DNA of 24,609 bases from EX4572-165 sp964581795. GTDB taxonomy: Archaea > Thermoplasmatota > E2 > DHVEG-1. Location: assembly GCA_964581795.1 (NCBI GenBank), contig CAZOPW010000034.1:1-24609 (forward strand), written 5' to 3'. The translations under genes were made by a program, and so were the position numbers. Under the pieces are notes generated by a model that was not told where the DNA came from, made no database searches, and was given only the letters and a program-made list of their open reading frames with translations. This document shows, piece after piece, positions 13,691 through 21,965 of the stretch. The number at the start of each line of letters is the position of its first letter. The stretch's first letter is position 1.

Positions 13691-15337
13691 TTATTTTTTG
13701 GTATCTCCACGAAGTTCTCTACGAATAATTTTTCCAGAAATCGTCTTAGGTAATTCTTTCACATATTCGATAATTCGAGGATATTTGTATGGAGCTGTAA
13801 CAGATTTCACATGTTCCTGCAATTCCTTTGTTAACTCCTCTGATCCTTCATAATCTTTTGATAATATAACATATGCCTTTACAAGTATTCCACGGACTCC
13901 CTCTGGATCGGGAACACCAACCACTGCAGCTTCTGCAACGGCATCATGTTCTACTAACGCAGATTCAACTTCAAAAGGACCAATGCGATATCCAGAAGAT
14001 TTAATGACATCATCATCTCTTCCGACGAACCAAAGATATCCTTCCTCATCCTTGTATGCCTGATCACCAGTGTAATAATATCCGTGTTTAAAGGATTCAT
14101 TTGTTTTTTCTTCATCCTTCCAGTATTCTTTAAAAAGTCCTGGTGGCCGTTCTTCTTTAATTCGAATCGCGATGTTTCCAACTTCATTAACAGCTTTCTC
14201 TATGCCTTTGTCATCAACGATTCTTACATCATGACCAGGTGTTGGTTTTCCCATTGATCCTGCTTTAATTTTCATACATGGATAATTTGAAACCACACAT
14301 ACTGTTTCGGTTTGACCATAGAAATCATGGATGCCAAGATCGAATGCTTGCCGCCATTTATTGATGACTTCTGGATTTAATGGTTCACCAGCACTCATTG
14401 AATGTCGGAGTTTCAAATCATATTTTGAAAGATCCTGTTGAATTAACATACGATACACTGTTGGTGGCGCGCAAAATGTTGTTACACCGTGTTCTTCCAT
14501 CTTTCGGAGCATGAAATCGCCATCGAATCGGCCAGGTGTTTCTGCTTGTAATATTGTTGCACCTACAATCATTTGGCCAAATAATTTTCCCCATGCTGCT
14601 TTCGCCCATCCAGTTTCAGAAACGGTTAAATGAACATCATCTGCAGTTAAATCCATTGGGAATCGAGCAGTTACTTCATGACCAAGCGGGTATTTTTGTG
14701 TATGAAGCACCATTTTTGGATTGCCCGTAGTCCCTGAAGTAAAGTAGATGAGCAGCGGGTCATCAGAGGTCGTTTTTTCAACTTCATCAGGTGAAAGTTC
14801 ATCAGAAGCTTGTTTCATTTCATCTTCGAAATTTACCCACCCCTCCTTTTTTTCTCGAACTAACATGAAATGCTTTAAACTTGAGCATTCATCCTTTACC
14901 TTTTCAACGATATCTGTGTGCTCACTATCTGTTATTACCATGGTTGCTTCGCTTCTGTTTACTCTGTATTTTACATTCTTTTCCCGTAATAACACCGTTC
15001 CTGGCATTGGGATAGCTCCAAGTTTGATCATTCCAAGAATTGCTTCATACCATTCTGGAATGCTTTGTAAAATGATAAGAATGCGATCACCTTTCTTTAC
15101 GCCCAATTTTTTAAGGACATTAGCGAATTTATTTGATTTCCTTTTCAAATCTTCAAAAGTATGTTTTGTATAATTATCTCCATCTTTGTGAATGGATATC
15201 AGTGCGACTTTTTCAGGGTTTGTTTCTGCCCATTTATCCACAACGTCAAAACCAAAATTGTAATAGTCTGGAATATTCCATTCCCAATTATTATACATGC
15301 TTTCATATGAATCTTTTTGAATCGATTTTGTTTCCAT
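13691..15337 (-). CDS. AMP-forming acyl-CoA synthetase (medium-chain/ACSM-like)
   Basis: The 548-aa protein has the full ANL layout. The P-loop TSGTTGNPK is at 200-208, DFYGQTET in the middle and YYTGDQAYKDEEGYLWFVGR towards the C-terminus. The hinge DDDVIKSSGYRIGPFEVE and the C-terminal lysine in KTISGKIIRRELR (K536) are present. It activates a carboxylic acid to its CoA thioester with ATP going to AMP and pyrophosphate. The overall pattern, including GYRIGPFEVESAL and VPDPEGVRG, is that of the medium-chain acyl-CoA/acetyl-CoA synthetase (ACSM-like) branch, common in archaea that oxidise organic or amino-acid-derived acids. A strong GGAGG ribosome site precedes the ATG. It is monocistronic, converging with the Nudix gene. 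Confidence 0.9.
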   Translation of the reverse strand: METKSIQKDSYESMYNNWEWNIPDYYNFGFDVVDKWAETNPEKVALISIHKDGDNYTKHTFEDLKRKSNKFANVLKKLGVKKGDRILIILQSIPEWYEAILGMIKLGAIPMPGTVLLREKNVKYRVNRSEATMVITDSEHTDIVEKVKDECSSLKHFMLVREKKEGWVNFEDEMKQASDELSPDEVEKTTSDDPLLIYFTSGTTGNPKMVLHTQKYPLGHEVTARFPMDLTADDVHLTVSETGWAKAAWGKLFGQMIVGATILQAETPGRFDGDFMLRKMEEHGVTTFCAPPTVYRMLIQQDLSKYDLKLRHSMSAGEPLNPEVINKWRQAFDLGIHDFYGQTETVCVVSNYPCMKIKAGSMGKPTPGHDVRIVDDKGIEKAVNEVGNIAIRIKEERPPGLFKEYWKDEEKTNESFKHGYYYTGDQAYKDEEGYLWFVGRDDDVIKSSGYRIGPFEVESALVEHDAVAEAAVVGVPDPEGVRGILVKAYVILSKDYEGSEELTKELQEHVKSVTAPYKYPRIIEYVKELPKTISGKIIRRELRGDTKK

Positions 15338-15460
15338 AATTATTTGCCTCCACTGTAATTGCGAGGGATTTTACCGCGTTATTGAAAAATGTTCATCTAG
15401 AATTAACGTAAATACTTTTGGATAATAACTTTTCTTATAAATGAAAGAGGGAGTTAGCTT

Positions 15461-16654
15461 TTAAAGAAAAAGATTGAAGAGATAAGCGATTAATAATGCT
15501 TGAGGAATCGTTACAATTGGAAGCCATATTGCTGCTTTTTTACCAATATTTGACCAGATAAGTCCGATTTCAGTAACATCAGTGATTACTCCTGATACTA
15601 AAAATATGAAACTATTACCGAATGCTCCTGTCTGATTGAATATTTCAAATGCAAGTGGAGCACTACCTTCAGAACAAACTTCGATAATTGTCGCAAAAAA
15701 GAGAGTTATTAATAGTCCTAGAATAGTAGGTCCCATGAATTGTTGGAATAAAGCCGTAGGAATATATGCTCGTGCAAATGCGGCCATCAACATTCCAATA
15801 ATCAGCCACCAAAGAACCATTTTTGTCAATGTCCATGATCCTTTCAATGTACCCTTAATTGCTTGAAAGTTGTTTTTACGATTAAATTCATACGTTTCCC
15901 ATCGTTTTTTTACGTCTTGGATTATAGAAAAATCGCTGAGAACGGCTTTATCTTCTCCCTTGGTGCAACTTTGGCATTCAACCAATCCTTTTCGATCTAG
16001 TATTTGAAAGATTAATCCGGTGGTTGTTGCAAGAAGTAAAGTTGAAATAATAAGATAAAATGCTTTGATACCAAAAAAACCTACAAGTAAAATAGTTATA
16101 GGAAGATTTGCCCAAGGAGATGCCATTAAAAAAGCTATAACTGCTGAAGTACTCGCCCCTTTTTTGTATAGTTCCATGGAAATAGCAAGAATTCCATGTG
16201 AACATGCACTCATCAGGAATCCAAAAAGGATGGAGTAAAGAACTGTTCTTTTTTGATGTCTTGATAGATATTTTCTAATATATTCTTTAGGGATGAAATA
16301 ATCTATTATTCCACCAAGAAGGAATCCAAGTAAGATTGCCCACCAAATCATTTGAAAATAGTCATAAAAGGCACGAGCAAATGGATGTAATACCGGAATG
16401 AAAATACTAACAATTAAAATAAGAGCGGTGATGAAAACTATGAGGAAGAGTCTCTGTTTATACCATGGTGTTTTATACTCAACATGGCAGCTTGGACAAT
16501 ATTGATCTTCTCGTTTTATATTATGTTGTTTTTCATATTCTTTAATGCAGTGTTCACAACAGAAATAATGGCCATGAGCTGGAATTTTTCCTTTCATTCC
16601 ACAAATAGGATCGGTTTTATCCACTTTCCCCTTATGTTTTTTGTTTTTTTTCAT
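15461..16654 (-). CDS. PF03773-type permease (ArsP-like) with N-terminal metal-binding cysteine region
   Basis: I place the start at 16654, where ATGA joins it to the upstream glycosylase stop; an upstream in-frame ATG at 16684 would overlap that gene by 34 nt. The 397-aa protein begins with a cytosolic cysteine region. DPICGM (C18), HGHYFCCEHC (C32, C33, C36) and CPSC (C53, C56) resemble YHS/TRASH-type heavy-metal-binding modules. Eight or more membrane segments follow. They include SACSHGILAISMELYKKGAS, MASPWANLPIT and EVCSEGSAPLAFEIF, conserved features of the DUF318/ArsP permease family. It likely exports a toxic metal or metalloid species, with the cysteine region as sensor or donor. Coupling to a DNA-repair gene suggests a stress unit. 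Confidence 0.85.
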   Translation of the reverse strand: MKKNKKHKGKVDKTDPICGMKGKIPAHGHYFCCEHCIKEYEKQHNIKREDQYCPSCHVEYKTPWYKQRLFLIVFITALILIVSIFIPVLHPFARAFYDYFQMIWWAILLGFLLGGIIDYFIPKEYIRKYLSRHQKRTVLYSILFGFLMSACSHGILAISMELYKKGASTSAVIAFLMASPWANLPITILLVGFFGIKAFYLIISTLLLATTTGLIFQILDRKGLVECQSCTKGEDKAVLSDFSIIQDVKKRWETYEFNRKNNFQAIKGTLKGSWTLTKMVLWWLIIGMLMAAFARAYIPTALFQQFMGPTILGLLITLFFATIIEVCSEGSAPLAFEIFNQTGAFGNSFIFLVSGVITDVTEIGLIWSNIGKKAAIWLPIVTIPQALLIAYLFNLFL

Positions 16655-17280
16655 TTTAGAACCATTCCTGTTTGCATATACCATAAATATAAATCAAGAG
16701 CTGCTAGATTTAGATTTGTTTGATTAGCAAGTTCATTTAACTTTCGTTCAATATGTAGATATGTTTTTTTTGTTATGGTCTTTGGTTTTTTTATGATATT
16801 ATATTGATGAAGTAGATGAAGGATATGTGTATCAACGATAGCGTAATTCGTATATCCAATATTTCTCAAGAAGTGACTTGACTCTTTCATTCCTAATCCT
16901 TTAATGTTGTCAACGAACCAGTGTCTCCGTTTTGAAGTTGAGTGTTTTTTGAGAATGTATGTTAATTTGTCTTTATACTTTTGAGCATCTACGATATATT
17001 GCGTTCGAATGTTTGGAAATCGGTAATGATGAGATCGTAAATGAGACTTGATTTGTTCTTTTGTTGCTTCTGCAAAAGAGTATTCAAATGAGTGTTGAAT
17101 ATTTAAGCATGTTTGGGCATGGCAGTTGGCTGTGAGGATACAGTAGCAGAGTTCAGAAAAGAGAGCTTCGTTTGTTCCTGTTTCTTTAAATTCATTAAAT
17201 GAATCTAAAGCAGTATTAATCACGTTTGAAAGAGTGGATTGTCTTTTTAATTTGTTAATTTTTGTAATCAAGTCAGTCAT
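16651..17280 (-). CDS. ogg: 8-oxoguanine DNA glycosylase/AP lyase, archaeal Ogg2 type
   Basis: At 209 aa it matches the length of archaeal Ogg2 enzymes such as the Methanocaldococcus one. The helix-hairpin-helix reads NIKGLGMKESSHFLRNIGY, with catalytic lysine K132. YAIVDTHIL follows with catalytic aspartate D150, the expected 18-residue spacing. The enzyme removes 8-oxoguanine from DNA and cleaves the abasic site by beta-elimination. It is the first gene of a two-gene unit: its TGA stop overlaps the ATG of the permease gene (ATGA at 16651-16654). A GGGAC stretch 7 nt before the ATG may serve as ribosome site. Confidence 0.92.
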   Translation of the reverse strand: MTDLITKINKLKRQSTLSNVINTALDSFNEFKETGTNEALFSELCYCILTANCHAQTCLNIQHSFEYSFAEATKEQIKSHLRSHHYRFPNIRTQYIVDAQKYKDKLTYILKKHSTSKRRHWFVDNIKGLGMKESSHFLRNIGYTNYAIVDTHILHLLHQYNIIKKPKTITKKTYLHIERKLNELANQTNLNLAALDLYLWYMQTGMVLK

Positions 17281-17369
17281 TTTGAAGTCCCTAATATACT
17301 TTTATTTGACTTTTAAGTTAAATAAACTGATGATCTGTGTTTTTTTAAAAAAATTTGATGGTGGGTGAT

Positions 17370-17476
17370 GAGTGATGGAATAATGGCTTTTATAGAGAGG
17401 AAGAAGGATGGCGATTTCTTATAAGAGGTGAAAAAAATCCTTACTGGATGTATTCTATCATTTGGTTCCATCACTC
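17370..17476. repeat. Perfect 11-bp inverted repeat, arms 85 bp apart
   Basis: The arms are GAGTGATGGAA and TTCCATCACTC. An 11-bp exact inverted match within a 450-bp intergenic region is not expected by chance. It could form the closing stem of a structured RNA of about 107 nt, or be the ends of a small decayed element. Confidence 0.5.
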
Positions 17477-17589
17477 TTTTTGTTGTACTGTTTGCCCCCT
17501 TGAGAATTTTGGTTGAATACTTATTGTCTTTAGTTTTTTTGATTCAACCATTCACCCTATTAACATATGTTTATATTCATTTGATATAA
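17428..17589 (+). CDS. Possible small membrane protein (53 aa, GTG start)
   Basis: Starting at GTG the frame reads VKKILTGCILSFGSITLFVV, continuing as a second hydrophobic stretch (YLLSLVFLIQPFTLLTYVYI) to a TAA. Two membrane segments are plausible. There is no clear ribosome site at normal spacing. A CTTTTATAG at about 17387-17395 might act as a TATA box. The 3' arm of the inverted repeat lies inside the frame. AT-rich noncoding DNA can produce such hydrophobic frames, so this is weak. Confidence 0.28.
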   Translation: MKKILTGCILSFGSITLFVVLFAPLRILVEYLLSLVFLIQPFTLLTYVYIHLI

Positions 17590-17725
17590 ATAATTTTTTA
17601 TCTCACCAATAAATAAGGCCTGTTATTTCTTCTTCTAGTTACATTTTCCTGTTTAAAATATAATATTAGTACTGACAAAAATTAAGGGTCGTTAATTTTA
17701 AGTATCTATCAATACATGTAAAAAT

Positions 17726-18079
17726 ATGAAACAAACACCATGTGAATTCATGGTCTGGAGTGGACTACCGGTCATTCGTAGAGAAATTGCAGAAAGCTTA
17801 ATCACAGATTACAACCTCAATCAAAAACAAACTGCAGAAAAACTTGGAGTCACTCCTGCAGCGATATCTCAATATCTGTCGGGAAAGCGAGGAAAAATTA
17901 AAGTTATTGATGAAAAGATCCTTGCTGAAATAAAAAAATCTGCTGGAAAAATCTATGAAAAAGGAGAAAGTAAGATTCTTCCAGAAACTTGCCGCATCTG
18001 TAAAATTATGAGAAAAAGTGGCATTTTCTCCTTTTATTGTGATGTTTGTACAGTTGAAACTGAAGATGATGAAGATTAA
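17726..18079 (+). CDS. Archaeal HTH transcriptional regulator with C-terminal cysteine cluster
   Basis: The 117-aa protein has a Cro/XRE-like helix-turn-helix at about 33-54 (LNQKQTAEKLGVTPAAISQYLSGKRG). It ends with CRIC-x(12)-CDVC: C89, C92, C105 and C108. That arrangement fits a bound zinc or an Fe-S cluster. Proteins of this size with this pair of parts are a known archaeal group of predicted regulators. A cluster would make it a candidate redox or metal sensor; this is inference. An AT-rich promoter (TTTAAAATATAATATTA) lies about 60 bp upstream. The stop codon shares TTAA (18076-18079) with the convergent gene. Confidence 0.85.
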   Translation: MKQTPCEFMVWSGLPVIRREIAESLITDYNLNQKQTAEKLGVTPAAISQYLSGKRGKIKVIDEKILAEIKKSAGKIYEKGESKILPETCRICKIMRKSGIFSFYCDVCTVETEDDED

Positions 18080-18768
18080 GATTTATCATTCATTATCAAT
18101 TTCCCACGAGCTACTGCGTTCAGTTTAATCGGAGATATATCATTCTGGTTATTCATTATTTGTGTAAATGTAGTTATATCATGCTTTAACGTTTTTAGTT
18201 GTCTAATACGATGTGTTGATGAAAGTGCTTTTTCTGCTTGTAGTTTTTGTCCACCTTCAAAACCCCCTTCCGGAAAATACCAATCTTTAAACCATGTACA
18301 CCCGCAGGAAAATAAAAGGAAACCCAAACGAGTGATTACTGGCGGAATATTAAACATCAATCCTTTTCTGGTCTCATCATCATTTTCATATGATACATAT
18401 ATTTTTCCTGCAGAAGGAAGACTTTTACAAAATAAATGAAGTAAGGTTCTTTCCACAGGTGAATCAAAATATTTTAGGAGAACCTTTCTCTTTTTTGAAT
18501 TAAATTCATAGGGATAGGTGATTTCTATCCAGGGTTTATACCATGGTTTAATTCCGGAAAAAAAGACAACATCCATAAGATTTTCTAATTGATTTTCCCT
18601 TTGTATTATAATAGTAGTTCGTTTTTCCTTACTAGATCGTCCGGGGTTGAATGATGAACAGATGAGGTTTGTTCTTTTGACATTGATCCCACCCGTTAAA
18701 TCCTGATGGAGTTGTTCGAACACGGAAGAGTTCTCCTTTTCTACTGATTTGTATATGTCATCATGCAA
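18076..18768 (-). CDS. DUF1122-like archaeal protein
   Basis: This 230-aa protein is soluble, with mixed alpha/beta character and no signal peptide. The segment from PPVITRLGFLLFSCGCTWFK through DWYFPEGGFEGGQKLQAEKA resembles archaeal DUF1122 proteins as I remember them, a family without a known function. The reading frame opens at a TTG (18768); no in-frame ATG occurs for about 60 codons and no ribosome site is evident, so the start is uncertain. It lies 24 nt after the stop of the disulfide reductase gene and is probably the third gene of that operon. The family name rests on recall and would need a profile search. Confidence 0.65.
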   Translation of the reverse strand: MHDDIYKSVEKENSSVFEQLHQDLTGGINVKRTNLICSSFNPGRSSKEKRTTIIIQRENQLENLMDVVFFSGIKPWYKPWIEITYPYEFNSKKRKVLLKYFDSPVERTLLHLFCKSLPSAGKIYVSYENDDETRKGLMFNIPPVITRLGFLLFSCGCTWFKDWYFPEGGFEGGQKLQAEKALSSTHRIRQLKTLKHDITTFTQIMNNQNDISPIKLNAVARGKLIMNDKS

Positions 18769-18792
18769 ATAATTGATTGTTCTACTTTAAAA

Positions 18793-20436
18793 TTAGATAG
18801 ACTTCTTTGGTTTTTCAGCAGGTAGCCAATATGGGTTAGTAAGATCATGAAACGCTGAGGTCGCTGCTGTAGCCCCTTCACCAACTGCAGTGACAATTTG
18901 TCTGATACCACCCGTTATATCACCTGCAGCATAAATCCGAGGGATGTTTGTTCGACCGAACTGATCAACAATTACATATCCTTCCTTATCAAGTTGTAAA
19001 CCTATTTGAGTGGCTAATTTATTTTGTGGTAATTCCCCAATTGAAATAAACACTGCATCAACTGATATTTTATCATGATCATCATTATCTCTGTGCTTTA
19101 AAACTACAGATTCAACTTTTTTTTCACCTTTGATTTCCTCTAATTCTTTATTCAATAGCACTTCGATTTGTTCATTTTGTATAGAATTTTGTAAATGCTG
19201 TTCAGCTCTGAATGTGTCACGTCGGTGAACGATTGAAACATTGGCTCCAAGATTATGTAAATACAATGCATCAGTTAATGCGGTATTTCCCCCGCCGATT
19301 ACTAACACTTTTTTGTTTTTATATAAATAGCCATCACAAGTGGCACAATAACTCACCCCATGACCATATAATGATTCTTCACCAGAAACCCCTAGTTTTC
19401 TATGTGTTGTCCCTGTAGCAAGAATTAAGGCTTTACCTAAAAAAGATTGTTTTGAAGTGATTGCTTCTATGTTTCGTCCAATTTTGATTTCAACGACTGG
19501 TTCATTTTCTAAAATCGGAATGTATTCCTTGGTTTGTGCAATGATCATATCCATTAATTCTTTTCCTGGAATACGTTTAAATCCTGGCCAATTCTCAACT
19601 ACAGGTGTAATTGCAACTTGTCCACCGATATTTCCCTTCTCCAGGGCAATTGTTTTCAATCCACTTCTTGCACCATATATACCAGCAGTTAGCCCTGCAG
19701 GACCTGCACCAATGATAATCAAATCAACTTCTATTGCACGCTTCTTATCACGGTCATGATACCTTTCTTCTAATTCAATTTCTTCAAGGGTAAAAACTTC
19801 CTCAATGAATTTTTCTTCTGGTTCAAGGCCTTTGCCAATACTTTTATCATTAATAACGGTGTGAGGCACTGCACCAACTTCATATTGTTCAGATAGTTTC
19901 ATATGTTCCGATGCATCAACGCATTCAGCTGATATAAGATCAGGGCGTTGAATAGCTGCTTTAAAACCATTGAGTACTTGTCCAGGACAATATGGACAAG
20001 ACAATGTCACAAAAACCATAATATGACGTTTATCTTTAAGCTCTGCTAATCGCTTTTTAGATTCCTTGGTAAGTCTGCTGTCCTGTTGTGACACCATAAG
20101 TATTGCATCAATAAACGATCGGCCTTCTTCACCAAATGGAGCTCCAGTATACCAAATACGATATTTCTCTGGTTGAATCATTACAGTCGGCGATCGTGTT
20201 ATTTGATACTTCCGTGCAGTTTCATCACCTACTTGATGAAAAGATGCTGTAATCTTTTTAGAAAGAAATGTGAGTTCTGTGACAAAATGTTCTGTTATTT
20301 TATTAAACTCATCGTTTTCTCCATTCTTTGTAAAAACTGCGAGATGTACAGGGGTATCTAGTTCTTTGAATCGTTTTGATAGAACCTTTTTTGTGTCATT
20401 AGGTAATTTCCATTCGTTCTCCTTTTGTTCATTCAT
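18793..20436 (-). CDS. AhpF-like thioredoxin reductase with fused N-terminal disulfide oxidoreductase domains
   Basis: The 547-aa protein joins two tandem thioredoxin folds (about 1-220) to a thioredoxin-reductase module (about 235-535). The first fold lacks CxxC; the second has SCPYCPG (C147, C150) and the cis-proline VGAVPHTV. The reductase has the FAD motif GAGPAG (243-248), the active-site CATC (C364, C367), the nucleotide motif GGGNTA (381-386), the VHRRDTFRA signature that favours NADPH, and AAGDITGG (503-510). The order is that of bacterial AhpF. Electrons would run from NAD(P)H through FAD and C364/C367 to C147/C150, then to a partner such as a peroxiredoxin; none is encoded nearby. 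It is the middle gene of an operon, 33 nt behind the PAC2 gene. Confidence 0.92.
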   Translation of the reverse strand: MNEQKENEWKLPNDTKKVLSKRFKELDTPVHLAVFTKNGENDEFNKITEHFVTELTFLSKKITASFHQVGDETARKYQITRSPTVMIQPEKYRIWYTGAPFGEEGRSFIDAILMVSQQDSRLTKESKKRLAELKDKRHIMVFVTLSCPYCPGQVLNGFKAAIQRPDLISAECVDASEHMKLSEQYEVGAVPHTVINDKSIGKGLEPEEKFIEEVFTLEEIELEERYHDRDKKRAIEVDLIIIGAGPAGLTAGIYGARSGLKTIALEKGNIGGQVAITPVVENWPGFKRIPGKELMDMIIAQTKEYIPILENEPVVEIKIGRNIEAITSKQSFLGKALILATGTTHRKLGVSGEESLYGHGVSYCATCDGYLYKNKKVLVIGGGNTALTDALYLHNLGANVSIVHRRDTFRAEQHLQNSIQNEQIEVLLNKELEEIKGEKKVESVVLKHRDNDDHDKISVDAVFISIGELPQNKLATQIGLQLDKEGYVIVDQFGRTNIPRIYAAGDITGGIRQIVTAVGEGATAATSAFHDLTNPYWLPAEKPKKSI

Positions 20437-20469
20437 ATGTATGTGTTCCCATCCTACCCCTTAAATTTA

Positions 20470-21240
20470 TTATCGATACATATCAGTTGGAAATGCAGTT
20501 TGTGGTGCTGTTGGTTTAGATTCTTCCATAAATGCTTTGATCTTTTTTTCAATCCGGTCAGCTTCTTCATATAATGGTTGTGGATCGAGTTTAATGCCAG
20601 GTAACATCACATCTAATATTTGAATGAGTTTTGCAGCGGCTCTTGAATCAGGGAATTTTGAATGAGCTTTTGAAAGTAAACACATTGCGTTTTGTTCTTC
20701 CAACGCTGCTTTGTATAATAATACCCCTGTCACTCCAGTTATCATGCCTTCTTTCATCTGCGTTATTTCATATTTATCTAGCATTTTCTGCATATATTGG
20801 GTGCTTCCAATGCCATATACTTCTTCTTGATCTTCCTTTTTCTTTTCTTTTTTCTCATGAGATCCTTCAAAGGTGGCGATAATGCGACATCTTTTTTCTT
20901 TTCCCCAACTAAGTATAGCATCAACAAGTGGACCTATGCTCTCATATGGTGGCATGAACTCTGACATAATCACTGCGATTTGATCACACCCATCCTTGGG
21001 TCCACATTTCTTTTTTCCTGCGTAAATTCGAACTGGCGGAGAAGGATATCTATCATGAATAACGGTCGTTGGCATGAAATTGTTTGAAACAATAGCTCCG
21101 ATTTCTTTTAGGTTTAATGTTTTGACAATATGATGACCTGCAATTGAGCTGATTAATCCAACCGTTGGAAAGGCTACTGCAAGCATACAGTTAGATAGAT
21201 CCATTTGTTTATGTTCAATGATTTTAATATCATTTTTCAT
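20470..21240 (-). CDS. PAC2-family proteasome assembly chaperone/activator homologue with HbYX tail
   Basis: The 256-aa protein has the PAC2 fold pattern: MLAVAFPTVGLISSIAGHHI near the start, then IGAIVSN, PVRIYAG, and DQIAVIMSEFMPP. IIATFEGSH, a charged linker and GMITGVTGVLLYKA follow, then a helical C-terminal part (about 190-245). The last three residues, M-Y-R, form a hydrophobic-Tyr-any motif, the tail used by proteasome activators and by the archaeal chaperones PbaA/PbaB to dock into the 20S alpha ring. It probably binds 20S proteasomes or their precursors. A GGAG ribosome site precedes the ATG. It heads an operon with the disulfide reductase and the DUF1122-like gene. Confidence 0.87.
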   Translation of the reverse strand: MKNDIKIIEHKQMDLSNCMLAVAFPTVGLISSIAGHHIVKTLNLKEIGAIVSNNFMPTTVIHDRYPSPPVRIYAGKKKCGPKDGCDQIAVIMSEFMPPYESIGPLVDAILSWGKEKRCRIIATFEGSHEKKEKKKEDQEEVYGIGSTQYMQKMLDKYEITQMKEGMITGVTGVLLYKAALEEQNAMCLLSKAHSKFPDSRAAAKLIQILDVMLPGIKLDPQPLYEEADRIEKKIKAFMEESKPTAPQTAFPTDMYR

Positions 21241-21326
21241 GATTTAGTCTCCAAAGAAAAGAACAGATTGAATTATTAAAACGTTACCACGGAATGAAAT
21301 TGACAAAAAATTGAGATACTTGTTTT

Positions 21327-21860
21327 TTAATAAGATAAAGATTCATTTGGTGTTATTAAATGTACAATAATATCTATTGCTATTGTTAATATTCCAAGGA
21401 TAATATCGAGAATAATACTGAATAGTCCAGTGATAACACTTGCAAATATATCTAATACTTTTTGAAGGATTAGGCCGAAACCAAGTATTTTTTTGAGAAG
21501 GCCGACGATAAGATTAACAGTTACATTAAAAACAGTCTTTACTAATCCCCCAATGATATTGATTACACTTAGGAGAACATTTAATATTAATGAAAGGATG
21601 GAGAGAATAAATTTTATGATTGATGAAAAAATTGAATTAACATTTAGTTTCGTTCTTAAAATATCAGATCTTGATGAAAGTTGATTAAGAAAAGAAGAAA
21701 TTTTCTCGGTTTTAATACCGTCATCTATTTGTAATGATTGTTTGAAAGATTGAATAGCATTCTCTTTAACTAGATTATAGTCTACTGCTTGTATTTGAGG
21801 CAGCATTAGAAATAAAAAGGTTGATAATATGCTTAACATAAAAATGGTTCTTTTTTGCAT
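21327..21860 (-). CDS. Exported protein with long hydrophobic Ile/Leu-rich C-terminal half
   Basis: I place the start at 21860, with GAGGGAAACTT directly upstream, rather than at 21884. The 177-aa protein has a signal peptide (MQKRTIFMLSILSTFLFLML, cut near IQA), then a charged helical part (about 28-75). About 100 residues follow of nearly continuous Ile/Leu/Val with small residues and periodic Asn, Lys and Asp (SIIKFILSILSLILNVLLSV, then INIIGGLV, GLLKKILGFG, ILDIILGILTIAIDIIVHLI). The periodicity suggests several amphipathic or membrane-lying helices of about 11-18 residues rather than classical spans. I recognise no family. It could be a membrane-associated or pore-like protein. Confidence 0.7.
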   Translation of the reverse strand: MQKRTIFMLSILSTFLFLMLPQIQAVDYNLVKENAIQSFKQSLQIDDGIKTEKISSFLNQLSSRSDILRTKLNVNSIFSSIIKFILSILSLILNVLLSVINIIGGLVKTVFNVTVNLIVGLLKKILGFGLILQKVLDIFASVITGLFSIILDIILGILTIAIDIIVHLITPNESLSY

Positions 21861-21965
21861 AAGTTTCCCTCTATTAATCAACAAAGTTATGGATTTAATT
21901 ATATAAATAAATTATTATGTAATTATGAATTTATATGTTTTCATCTACAGTATAGGTATCAAGAA

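Larger units (their letters stand above)
17281..17725. other. Gene-poor intergenic region with an 11-bp inverted repeat
   Basis: This 445-bp region contains GAGTGATGGAA at 17370-17380 and its exact reverse complement TTCCATCACTC at 17466-17476, 85 bp apart. A G/A-rich stretch lies between the arms. The region also holds a weak GTG-initiated ORF (17428-17589). A TTTAAAATATAATATTA stretch at about 17653-17669 suits the promoter of the HTH gene. I see no tRNA or known riboswitch pattern. A non-coding RNA is possible. Confidence 0.4.

Noticed and set aside
14748..15173. 141-codon plus-strand open frame, Ser/Phe-rich
   Set aside because: It is antisense to the acyl-CoA synthetase and shows the composition of a reversed coding strand.
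17281..17725. tRNA or CRISPR repeat in the largest gap
   Set aside because: No cloverleaf, T-loop or regularly spaced direct repeats are visible.
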